A DNA stretch of 64,000 nucleotides from Candidatus Methylomirabilota bacterium (lineage in GTDB: Bacteria; Methylomirabilota; Methylomirabilia; Methylomirabilales; Methylomirabilaceae), in assembly GCA_003104975.1 (NCBI GenBank), contig PQAM01000010.1, positions 186,001 through 250,000 on the forward strand, read 5' to 3'. Of this stretch, positions 51,506-59,351 are shown piece by piece (the first letter of the stretch is position 1; every line of letters begins with the position of its first letter). Position numbers and translations under genes: made by a program. Under the pieces are notes generated by a model that did no database searches, was not told the origin of the DNA, and saw only the letters and a program-made list of their open reading frames with translations.

Positions 51506-53947
51506 ATGAAATTAAATCGTCGCGATTTTCTGAAGCTCTCGACCGCGGCCGTCGGCACGCTGGCGCTGCCGGGATGCGGCCTTGAAGGGCTGATCGAGAG
51601 CAAGAAGGCTCAATCGCCGTGGCCGCCCGGTCCTGAGCAATGGATCGCCTCTGTCTGCCAGCAGTGTCCTGGTGGCTGCGGCATCAGCGTCAGGGTTATC
51701 GACGGCAAGCCGATCAAGATCGACGGCCTTACGGCTCATCCGATTAATCAGGGCCGCTTGTGCGCCGTGGGGCAGTCGGGTCTCCAGGCGCTCTACGATC
51801 CCGATCGCATCAAAGGGCCGATGAGGCGGCTGGGCGGGAGGGGCTCGTCGCAATGGCAGAGCCTGAGCTGGGACGACGCAATCCGGATGGTGGCGGAGAA
51901 GCTCACCGAGATCAGGGAGCGCGGCGAACCTCATACGGTGGCCATCCTCGCCGGGCAGGTGCGCGGCCTTATGGACCGACTACTGGCCAGATTCCTGGAG
52001 GTGTACGGGTCTCCGAATTACATCCGCACCGTCGCCGACGGGACGGCCAAGGCCGTCCTGCTTACTCAGGGGATCGAGACGCTGGTGGGGTACGATCTTG
52101 AAAATTCGAACTTCATTCTCTCGTTCGGCCACAGTCTGCTCGAGACCGGCTGGTCGCCCGTCCTGGCCCACCGGACGTACGGGTATCTGAGGCAGGAGCG
52201 GCCGGGGACCAAGGCGAGCATTGTTGTCGTGGAGCCGCGCCTGTCGCTCACCGCGGCGAAGGCCGACAAGTGGATCCCTATCAATCCGGGTACCGATGGG
52301 GCGCTCGCGCTTGGTCTTGCGCACGTCATGGTTCGAGAGGGCCTGCACGATGAGGTGTTTGTTCGGGGGCAGACGTTCGGGTTTGAGGACTGGCGCGACG
52401 GTCAGGGCGTCTCTCATCTGGGCTTCAAGTCGGTCGTCTTGAAAGACTACCGACCGGATGCGGTGTCGGCGATTACCGGTGTGCCGGTCGAGACCATCGT
52501 CGAGCTGGCCAGACGGTTCGCTCGGGAGAAGCCGGCGGTGGCGCTGGCCGAGCGTGGGGCCAGCATGCACACCAACGGCCTGTATACCCGGATGGCCATC
52601 CATTGCTTGAATGCACTGGTGGGAAACCTTCAGGTCCTCGGCGGAGTCGTGCTGCCGGCCGAGGTCCCATCGGCGCCATGGCCTCCGGTGCTGGGCGATG
52701 CCGTTGCGAAAAGGGGACGATCGATGTCCCGAATCGATCAGGCCGGCAGTCGTCGTTTTCCTCTCGCATCTCACGTTGCCTCGCAGCTTCCCCACAGCAT
52801 CCGTCGAGGTGAGCCCTACTCGATCAACGCCCTCTTCTTGTACAACACGAACCCGATCCATGCCTATCCTGATGCCGTGGGGTTCGCACAAGCCTTTGAC
52901 AAGATCCCGTTCATTGTGAGCTTCTCGCCGTACATGGATGAAAGCACGGCGATGGCCGATCTGATCCTTCCCGATCACACCTATCTGGAGCGATGGCAGG
53001 ATGACCCGATGCTCCCTGTGATGAAGAACCCTGTCTTTGGGATCAGGCGGCCGGTCAGCAAACCGCTCTATGAGACGCGACACACCGGTGATGTGCTCAT
53101 CGGAATCGCCAAGGCGATGGGCGGCACAACTGCCGCGGCGCTGCCGTGGGACGACTTCGAGGGGATCATGAAGGGGGCTGCGAAAGCGATCTTCCAAAGC
53201 GCGAGAGGCACGCTGTTTCTTGGCTCACCCGCCGACGGTCAGCCCGCGGCGTCGCCGGCACCGAAGACGCGGCCGACCCGCTTCGGATCGTTTGAGGAGT
53301 TCTGGAAGGCACTGGTCGAGTGCGGCGGATGGTGGGATCCGGTCTATCCGTTCGACGGTCGCCGCAGTTCCTTGAAGACCGCCTCCGGAAAGTTTGAGTT
53401 CTACTCGCAGCACTTACGGCGAGTCTTGGAGCGCGCCGCGGCAGGGAAGTCGGTGGACGATCTGCTCCAGGAGCTGGGCATCGCTGCCCGGGGAGACCTG
53501 GCGTATCTGCCACACTACGAGCCCCCCCGGTTTGTGGGATCAGCCCAGGACTATCCGTTCCATCTCAATACCTACAAGGGCGCGACCTACGCCGGAAGCC
53601 GTGGCGCGCGCCAGCCGCATCTCCAGGAGATTGCAAAAAACCCGGTAGGCCTGCCATGGGATTCTTGGATCGAGGTCAATCCGAAGGCAGCCAGGCAGCT
53701 CGGGATTGCCGATAAGGACTGGGTCTGGGTGGAGTCACCCCACGGCAGGTTCAAGACGCGGGTGCGCCTTTATCCGGGAGCGATGCCTGATGTGGTCAAC
53801 ATGCCGCTTGGTCACGGGCATACGGCGAATGGCCGATGGGCGCGCGGAAGAGGGGAGAATCCCAACCGGATTCTCGGCGCGGAGTGGGATCGGTTGGCCG
53901 GATTCGTCGCCTGGTATGCGACGCGGGTCAGGCTGTCGAAAGCGTAA
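51506..53947 (+). CDS. molybdopterin-oxidoreductase-family catalytic-type subunit (QrcB-like)
   Basis: An 813-residue protein of the DMSO-reductase superfamily. MKLNRRDFLKLSTAAVG is a Tat signal with a lipobox ending in PGC, so it is exported folded and possibly lipid-anchored. The [4Fe-4S] site is CQQCPGGCG with a fourth Cys in RLCAVG. At the place of the usual Cys/Ser molybdenum ligand the sequence reads YIRTVADGTAKAVL, with no Cys. This fits QrcB and ActB proteins, in which the subunit carries no Mo and does not catalyse a Mo reaction. Phylogeny would be needed to separate Qrc from alternative complex III or a polysulfide-reductase type. Confidence 0.85.
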   Translation: MKLNRRDFLKLSTAAVGTLALPGCGLEGLIESKKAQSPWPPGPEQWIASVCQQCPGGCGISVRVIDGKPIKIDGLTAHPINQGRLCAVGQSGLQALYDPDRIKGPMRRLGGRGSSQWQSLSWDDAIRMVAEKLTEIRERGEPHTVAILAGQVRGLMDRLLARFLEVYGSPNYIRTVADGTAKAVLLTQGIETLVGYDLENSNFILSFGHSLLETGWSPVLAHRTYGYLRQERPGTKASIVVVEPRLSLTAAKADKWIPINPGTDGALALGLAHVMVREGLHDEVFVRGQTFGFEDWRDGQGVSHLGFKSVVLKDYRPDAVSAITGVPVETIVELARRFAREKPAVALAERGASMHTNGLYTRMAIHCLNALVGNLQVLGGVVLPAEVPSAPWPPVLGDAVAKRGRSMSRIDQAGSRRFPLASHVASQLPHSIRRGEPYSINALFLYNTNPIHAYPDAVGFAQAFDKIPFIVSFSPYMDESTAMADLILPDHTYLERWQDDPMLPVMKNPVFGIRRPVSKPLYETRHTGDVLIGIAKAMGGTTAAALPWDDFEGIMKGAAKAIFQSARGTLFLGSPADGQPAASPAPKTRPTRFGSFEEFWKALVECGGWWDPVYPFDGRRSSLKTASGKFEFYSQHLRRVLERAAAGKSVDDLLQELGIAARGDLAYLPHYEPPRFVGSAQDYPFHLNTYKGATYAGSRGARQPHLQEIAKNPVGLPWDSWIEVNPKAARQLGIADKDWVWVESPHGRFKTRVRLYPGAMPDVVNMPLGHGHTANGRWARGRGENPNRILGAEWDRLAGFVAWYATRVRLSKA

Positions 53948-53958
53948 GGGAGGGGTCA

Positions 53959-54660
53959 ATGCCACGATGGGGGATGGTGATCGATCTGGATAAGTGTGAC
54001 GGCTGCCAGGCCTGCGTGGTGGCCTGTCGGACGGAGAACAATGTCCCGGTCGCCGGGCCGGAGGAAGCCGAAAAAGGTCGAGCGATCTCTTGGATCGAGG
54101 TGCCCACGACCATCGAAGGGGACTATCCGAACGTGAGAACCCGCTTCATCCCGCGGCTCTGCATGCACTGTGATAACCCGCCTTGCACGGCGGTGTGCCC
54201 CACGGGCGCGACCTACAAGGATGAGGAGGGTCTGGTCGCGCAAATCTATCCGAGTTGCATCGGTTGTCGCTACTGCACCAGCGCCTGCCCGTATACGGTG
54301 AAGTACTTTAACTGGACGACACCCGAGTGGCCGGATCAGACGGATCATTTTAATCCGGACGTGGCCGTCAGACCGGTAGGGGTCGTCGAGAAATGTACGT
54401 TTTGCCACCATCGTCTGCAAAAGGGCAAAGAGCAGGCGAAGATCGAGGGGAGGGAGCTTCGAGAAGGAGATTATGTGCCGGCCTGTGTCCAGGCCTGCCC
54501 GACCAAGGCGATGTACTTCGGTGATCTGGACGATCCGGAGAGCACCGTCTCGCGGTTAGCGAAGAGCACTCGAAGCTTCCGGCTGCTTGAGGAACTGGGT
54601 ACGAAGCCCAAGGTTTACTACCTTACGGAAGGAGAGCGTTATGACGGAAAAAAGGAGTAG
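53959..54660 (+). CDS. four-cluster ferredoxin-like subunit (QrcC-like)
   Basis: A 233-residue iron-sulfur protein with four Cys groups: CDGCQACVVAC, CMHCDNPPCTAVC, CIGCRYCTSAC and CTFCHHRL...CVQAC, enough for four [4Fe-4S] clusters. It transfers electrons between the molybdopterin-family subunit and the membrane subunit. No signal peptide is present, so export with the Tat partner is likely. The ATG at 53959 follows GGGAGGGG. It overlaps the next gene by 20 bp. Confidence 0.92.
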   Translation: MPRWGMVIDLDKCDGCQACVVACRTENNVPVAGPEEAEKGRAISWIEVPTTIEGDYPNVRTRFIPRLCMHCDNPPCTAVCPTGATYKDEEGLVAQIYPSCIGCRYCTSACPYTVKYFNWTTPEWPDQTDHFNPDVAVRPVGVVEKCTFCHHRLQKGKEQAKIEGRELREGDYVPACVQACPTKAMYFGDLDDPESTVSRLAKSTRSFRLLEELGTKPKVYYLTEGERYDGKKE

Positions 54661-56089
54661 CCACCAACAAGGTATGGTCCTTTCAGGGCCGAGCGTCCAA
54701 GCCGAGCATGACTACAGCAGCCACGCGGCGCGGTTCGAGGATCCGGAATCTGACCTGATTCGGCCGATGCTCACAACCGGGAACGGGTTCTACCGGACTG
54801 CTGCCGCATTGGGCGCGGTGGCTGCGTGGGGGCTCTTCGCCTGGCTGTATCAACTCTGGAATGGCCTCGGCACCACGGGGCTGAACCGACCGGTCTACTG
54901 GGGTCTCTATGTGGTGAACTTCGTCTTCTTCATCGGCATCAGCCACGCCGGGACCCTGATCTCTGCCATCCTTCGGTTGTGCCAGGCAGAATGGCGACGG
55001 GCGATTACCCGGTCGGCCGAGATGATGACGGTCATTGCGCTCTTTTTCGGGGTGGGAAGCGTGGTTCTCGATCTCGGCAGACCGGACCGCGTCTTCTTAC
55101 TCTTTCGGGACGGCAACATTCAATCCCCATTGCTCTGGGACATGATCAGCATCACCGCGTATCTGACGATCAGCAGCATCTACCTCTACCTCGCGCTGAT
55201 CCCCGACATCGCGATCCTGCGGGATCGCGTACCGGGGCGCCGTTGGCTCTACCGTCCGCTTGCCCTGGGGTGGACGGGAAGCGAGCAACAGCAGCGGTAC
55301 TTAAAGGTCGCCATTGGGGTGATGTCCGTCCTCGTGATCCCGGCGGCGCTGCCGATCGATTCCTGGGTATTTGCCATGATCATTCAGCCGATGTGGCACA
55401 GCATCATCCTGGGGCCCTACTTTGCGGGGGCGATCTTCTCCGCCATCGCCGCGCTGCTCATCGTCATGGGGGTCATCAGGCGAGCCTACCATCTTGAGAA
55501 CTACCTCAAGCCGGCCCATTTCACCAATCTCGGCCTGCTGCTCGTGGCGATGTCGCTGATCTGGTTCTATTTCACCTTTGCGGCCCATTTGACCGTCTAT
55601 TACGGCGGCGCAACGAAAGAGCAGACGGTTTTCTTCAGTAAGCTCTTTGGTCCATATGCCCCGCTGTTCTGGGCCATGATGGCGACCAACGTCGTGATCC
55701 CGCTGCTGATCCTCAGCAACAGGCGGACCCGGACGGTGACGGGGACCATTGTGGCGTCGGTTGCCGTGACCGTCGGAATGTGGCTCGAGCGCTTGACCAT
55801 CGTGGTCCCCTCATTGGCCAACCCACGTCTGCCGTACGCCACAGGCGTGTATCACCCTTCATGGGTGGAATGGTCGGTGACGGCCGGTTTTCTTGCGATG
55901 TTCATCCTGGTGTACATGCTCTGCAGTAAGCTGTTTCCCATCGTATCGATCTGGGAGATCCGTGAGGGCAGGGAGAAAGGGTTCGCGGAGGCTCGCGAAA
56001 GGATCGAGAGCTACCTCCCGGGTTGGGCGGTCCTCGGGGCGAGGCCGGTCCGAATCCGAAATGATGATGATAGGGTACTTCAAAATTAG
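54641..56089 (+). CDS. NrfD/PsrC-like membrane subunit (QrcD-like)
   Basis: A 482-residue integral membrane protein with about ten helices that binds menaquinol in this family. VVNFVFFIGISHAGTLISAI holds the conserved His/Asn region of NrfD proteins, and VLDLGRPDRVFLL is a further hallmark. The ATG at 54641 lies inside the preceding gene after GGAGAG. It completes a four-subunit complex that could pass electrons from menaquinol to the pentaheme cytochrome. Confidence 0.9.
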   Translation: MTEKRSSHQQGMVLSGPSVQAEHDYSSHAARFEDPESDLIRPMLTTGNGFYRTAAALGAVAAWGLFAWLYQLWNGLGTTGLNRPVYWGLYVVNFVFFIGISHAGTLISAILRLCQAEWRRAITRSAEMMTVIALFFGVGSVVLDLGRPDRVFLLFRDGNIQSPLLWDMISITAYLTISSIYLYLALIPDIAILRDRVPGRRWLYRPLALGWTGSEQQQRYLKVAIGVMSVLVIPAALPIDSWVFAMIIQPMWHSIILGPYFAGAIFSAIAALLIVMGVIRRAYHLENYLKPAHFTNLGLLLVAMSLIWFYFTFAAHLTVYYGGATKEQTVFFSKLFGPYAPLFWAMMATNVVIPLLILSNRRTRTVTGTIVASVAVTVGMWLERLTIVVPSLANPRLPYATGVYHPSWVEWSVTAGFLAMFILVYMLCSKLFPIVSIWEIREGREKGFAEARERIESYLPGWAVLGARPVRIRNDDDRVLQN

Positions 56090-56153
56090 AAGCCGGACTG
56101 TCGGGAACCGAGGAGGTTCGGCTACACATATCCTTGGGAGGGAGGCGTAGAGA

Positions 56154-56516
56154 ATGAGGATGCCACTGAAGCGGTTCTGTTCGGTCGTAGGCGCTACGAC
56201 GTTGTTCGTGGTGATAAGTGCGATGTCAGGCGGATCGGCCTTTGGAGCCGATATGGCGAACGCGAAGAAGATTTACGCGGACAAGTGCCTGAAGTGCCAC
56301 GGGGAGACAGGAAAAGGGGATGGGCCCAAGGCCGATACGCTGGAGACAAAAGCCAGGGACTACACCAACAAGAAGGAGATGGCCAAGTTCACCGATGCAG
56401 ACCTGATAAAGGTCACGAAGGACGGCAAGAAGCCGATGCCGGGATACGCGACGAAGCTGAGCGACCAGGAGATCGCCGACGTGATCGCCTACATCCGGAC
56501 CTTTGCCAAGCCATAG
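56154..56516 (+). CDS. periplasmic monoheme cytochrome c
   Basis: A 120-residue class I cytochrome c with a signal peptide (ending GGSAFGA), heme site CLKCHGE and the distal Met probably in KKPMPGYATKL. The C-terminal helix DQEIADVIAYIRTF is characteristic. GGGAGGG precedes the ATG. As last gene after the Qrc-like subunits it is a likely soluble electron acceptor. Confidence 0.93.
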   Translation: MRMPLKRFCSVVGATTLFVVISAMSGGSAFGADMANAKKIYADKCLKCHGETGKGDGPKADTLETKARDYTNKKEMAKFTDADLIKVTKDGKKPMPGYATKLSDQEIADVIAYIRTFAKP

Positions 56517-56818
56517 GTGTTGTGCGTGCTTCCTTTAACTGACTGGAACGGAGATGAGTAGATCTTATGGTTGTCGGTGTAACTATTTTACGTTCCGGCC
56601 TGCGAACGAGGTGCATCTGGTGCTGAGGGGAGATGCGCATGTTACCAATCTTCCCAGTTTATCAGGGGTTACTCGAGGATGAGATTCAAGTCTCCCGTTC
56701 TGGCATAGGTCTTGAACGCTAAGGCAAAGACCTGAGGCACAGAACGCTGGTCCGAGTGCAGGATCCTAGCGGGTCAGCGAAAAGAAAAACACACGATGAA
56801 GTGGAGGAGGAAATAAAG
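56517..56818. other. 302-bp leader before the diheme-HYDIN gene
   Basis: No gene is supported. Several small self-complementary stretches occur (for example GGTCTTGAACGCTAAGGCAAAG near 56703, in part AAGGCAAAGACC). A GGAGGAGG ribosome binding site ends the region. A structured leader is possible but no known riboswitch consensus fits. Confidence 0.5.
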
Positions 56819-59149
56819 ATGAGCGTGAGGTTCAGAAGGTTTCTCGGCCTAGGGGCGTGGCTGCTTGTTGTCGTCGGGTTGACCGCCCTGCTGTCTGTGG
56901 GTCTGGCGCCGCGCACCGCCGAGGCGAAGCCAGAGTATTTCAGCGGCATTGGCGCGTGCTTTGCCTGCCACTCAGCACCCACGCCGGCCACCTGTCAGGG
57001 GTGCCACTCGCATGGCACGCATTCGAGCACCGCCATGACCGGCATGAACGTGGCGGGCGCCACCAATAAGACCTCGTACGCGCCCGGCGAACAGGTGAGT
57101 GTCACCATTACGGGCGGCCATATACCGTCCGGCACCGCGACCGGCGGGTGGATTCGCGCCATTCTGTACGATCAAACGATGAAAGAGCTGGTGCGCAGTA
57201 GCGGGCCGACCCAGGGAATCGGCAAGTGCTGCGGCAACACAGGCTATCCGATCACGCTCACCGCGCCTGCGCCGACCACGCCGGGGACCTACACCTGGAA
57301 CGTCGCGTGGTACGGGAACAAATTTGATAAGACCGACGCGCAGAGCGGTACCACCGTGTTCGGTCCCCGCTGGACGCCCGATTCCACCAATCCGAACCAC
57401 GGCCAAGAGATCGTCGCGACCAACAGCTTCACGGTTTCCGCCCCGACGGCGGCCGCCATTTCGCTGAACCCGGCGTCGCTGACCTTCGGTACGGTCAACA
57501 CCGGCAGCACAGCCACACTGACCGCCCAGATTCAGAACACCGGGACGGCCACGCTCAACGTCACCGGCATCGCGCGGGCGGCTGGAACGAGCACCGAGTA
57601 CACCTTCGGGCCGGCCGCTCCCCTCACGATTCCCGCCGGGGGCAGCAACACCCTCTCCGTCACCTACACGCCGACCGATGCCGGCACCGACACCGGCTCG
57701 CTGGCGATCACGAGCAACGCCTCAACCTCGCCGACCAGCCTGTCGCTTACAGGGACGGGCAGTGTCGCCCCGCCGCCACCCGGTCAACAACCGGCCATCA
57801 GCCTGAGCCTCGCCGCGCTGGACTTCGGCACGGTCGCGGTGGGTAGCCCTCCGGCTGTGAAGACGACACAGATCCAGAATACCGGAACAGCCCCGCTTGA
57901 GGTGACCGGCATCGCACCGGCTGCCGGGACCAGCACCGAGTACACCTCCACACCGGCGGCGCCGTTCACCGTTGCGGCCGGCGCCAACACGACCCTCACC
58001 GTCACCTACACGCCGGTGGACGCGGGCACCGACGCCGGCTCGCTGGCGATCACGAGCAACGCCTCGACCTCGCCGACCAGCCTGTCGCTCACAGGGACGG
58101 GCAGTGTCGCCCCGCCGCCACCCGGTCAACAACCGACCATCGGCCTGACGCCGACCTCGCTGGACTTCGGTACGGTCGCGGTGGGCGAGCCAGCCGGTGA
58201 ACTGGTAACGACGATCCAGAACACAGGAGGAGCCTCGCTTGAAATCACCGGGATTGCCCTGTGCGCCGGGACGAGCGCAGAGTTCACCTGGTCGCCGGGC
58301 ACGCCGCTGACCGTCGCGTCCGGAGCGAGCGCGCCGCTGAGCGTGCACTATACCCCGGCGGATGCGGGGGCCGACGCTGGGTGTCTCGCGATCGCCAGTA
58401 ACGATCCGGCCGCGCCGTCGGCGCAGTTGGCAGTCGCTGGGACCGGGGGTATCTCGTCGTCGCCGCCACCCAATCCACAACCGACCATCGGCCTGACGCC
58501 GACCGCTTTGGACTTCGGCACAGTCGTGGTGGGGGGCTCGGTCTCGAAGACTGCGACCATCACCAACCTGGGGACCGCTTCGCTGGATGTGACCAGCATC
58601 GGCTCGTGTAACGCAAGCAGCGCGGAGTTCGCGTATTCTCCTCTGGCGCCATTTACCCTGGCCCCGGGCGCCCAGCAAACGGTCACGATCAGCTACGCGC
58701 CGACCCAAGCCGGGACGATGGCCATGGAGTGCCTGGTTGCAAGCAACGACCCGGCCACACCATCGGTCTCGGTGAACCTGACCGCGGAAGGGGTCTCGCC
58801 GTCGCCGGCCGGAGGGCTGAACATCGAGCTCAAGCACTTCCGCGCGACCAAAAAAGTCAAGATCGGCCGGCAGGTCACATTCAGGCTTGACATCGAGAAT
58901 GAAGAAGACTCGAGCGGAGAGCTGCCTGCCAGCCTGGTAGGGATCCAGAACGGCGTGGAGGTGTACAACGAAACCATCACCATATTCGCCGAGCCGGCGA
59001 TGGAAGAAGCGAGATGGTCGTTCCCGTCCTATACGCCGACGGCAAAGGGGAAGATCACGTGGATCGTGACCATCGTGGACGACTCCTCCCGTACCAATCA
59101 GGCAACAGCCATCACGAAGGTTAAGGGTAAGAAGGGTAACGGCCACTAA
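56819..59149 (+). CDS. diheme protein with reeler-like and four HYDIN-type domains (copy 1)
   Basis: A 776-residue exported protein. After a signal peptide (ending RTAEA) come two heme sites, CFACH and CQGCH, with extra histidines (SHGTHS). A ~130-residue beta domain (SYAPGEQVSVTI ... FGPRWTPDSTNPNHGQEI) resembles reeler-type domains. Four ~105-residue choice-of-anchor D/HYDIN-like repeats follow (each with LDFGTVxVG and TNTGTAxLxVTGI-type motifs), then a ~110-residue C-terminal domain and a short basic end. The ATG at 56819 follows GGAGGAGG. The role is unknown; a surface or periplasmic electron-transfer adhesin is a guess. Confidence 0.85.
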   Translation: MSVRFRRFLGLGAWLLVVVGLTALLSVGLAPRTAEAKPEYFSGIGACFACHSAPTPATCQGCHSHGTHSSTAMTGMNVAGATNKTSYAPGEQVSVTITGGHIPSGTATGGWIRAILYDQTMKELVRSSGPTQGIGKCCGNTGYPITLTAPAPTTPGTYTWNVAWYGNKFDKTDAQSGTTVFGPRWTPDSTNPNHGQEIVATNSFTVSAPTAAAISLNPASLTFGTVNTGSTATLTAQIQNTGTATLNVTGIARAAGTSTEYTFGPAAPLTIPAGGSNTLSVTYTPTDAGTDTGSLAITSNASTSPTSLSLTGTGSVAPPPPGQQPAISLSLAALDFGTVAVGSPPAVKTTQIQNTGTAPLEVTGIAPAAGTSTEYTSTPAAPFTVAAGANTTLTVTYTPVDAGTDAGSLAITSNASTSPTSLSLTGTGSVAPPPPGQQPTIGLTPTSLDFGTVAVGEPAGELVTTIQNTGGASLEITGIALCAGTSAEFTWSPGTPLTVASGASAPLSVHYTPADAGADAGCLAIASNDPAAPSAQLAVAGTGGISSSPPPNPQPTIGLTPTALDFGTVVVGGSVSKTATITNLGTASLDVTSIGSCNASSAEFAYSPLAPFTLAPGAQQTVTISYAPTQAGTMAMECLVASNDPATPSVSVNLTAEGVSPSPAGGLNIELKHFRATKKVKIGRQVTFRLDIENEEDSSGELPASLVGIQNGVEVYNETITIFAEPAMEEARWSFPSYTPTAKGKITWIVTIVDDSSRTNQATAITKVKGKKGNGH

Positions 59150-59202
59150 ATTGCCGAAGGCCCGTTATGCGAGAACGTTCCGCATCGCGAACGTCCCGAT
59201 CG

Positions 59203-59236
59203 AACAGGTGGGGAGCCGTCCGGCTCCCCACCTGTT
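59203..59236. terminator. strong hairpin after diheme-HYDIN copy 1
   Basis: AACAGGTGGGGAGCCG and its exact reverse complement, 16-bp arms with a 2-base loop. No long U-run follows. The same element, with a changed loop, lies after copy 2. Confidence 0.7.
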
Positions 59237-59351
59237 TACGCGCATCTTCAGCGCCTGTTCCCGATTCGCTCTGTCTGCAGTGCAGTAACGATGAACGTCA
59301 ATGTCTGAGGTCAACCGCAACATGTGGGATGCAGTGGAGGAGGAAACAAAA

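Noticed and set aside
51980-53197. 405-residue minus-strand frame opposite the QrcB-like gene
   Set aside because: No recognisable domain; Arg/His-rich as expected for an antisense shadow of a GC-rich gene.
56690-56800. GEMM-type (cyclic dinucleotide) riboswitch before the diheme-HYDIN gene
   Set aside because: GGCAAAG and TAGCGGG words are present, as in GEMM, but the conserved ACGCAAAGCC core and the paired receptor are missing.
57722-59146. 474-residue minus-strand frame opposite the HYDIN repeats
   Set aside because: A periodic shadow of the repeats, Arg/Gly-rich, no start signal.
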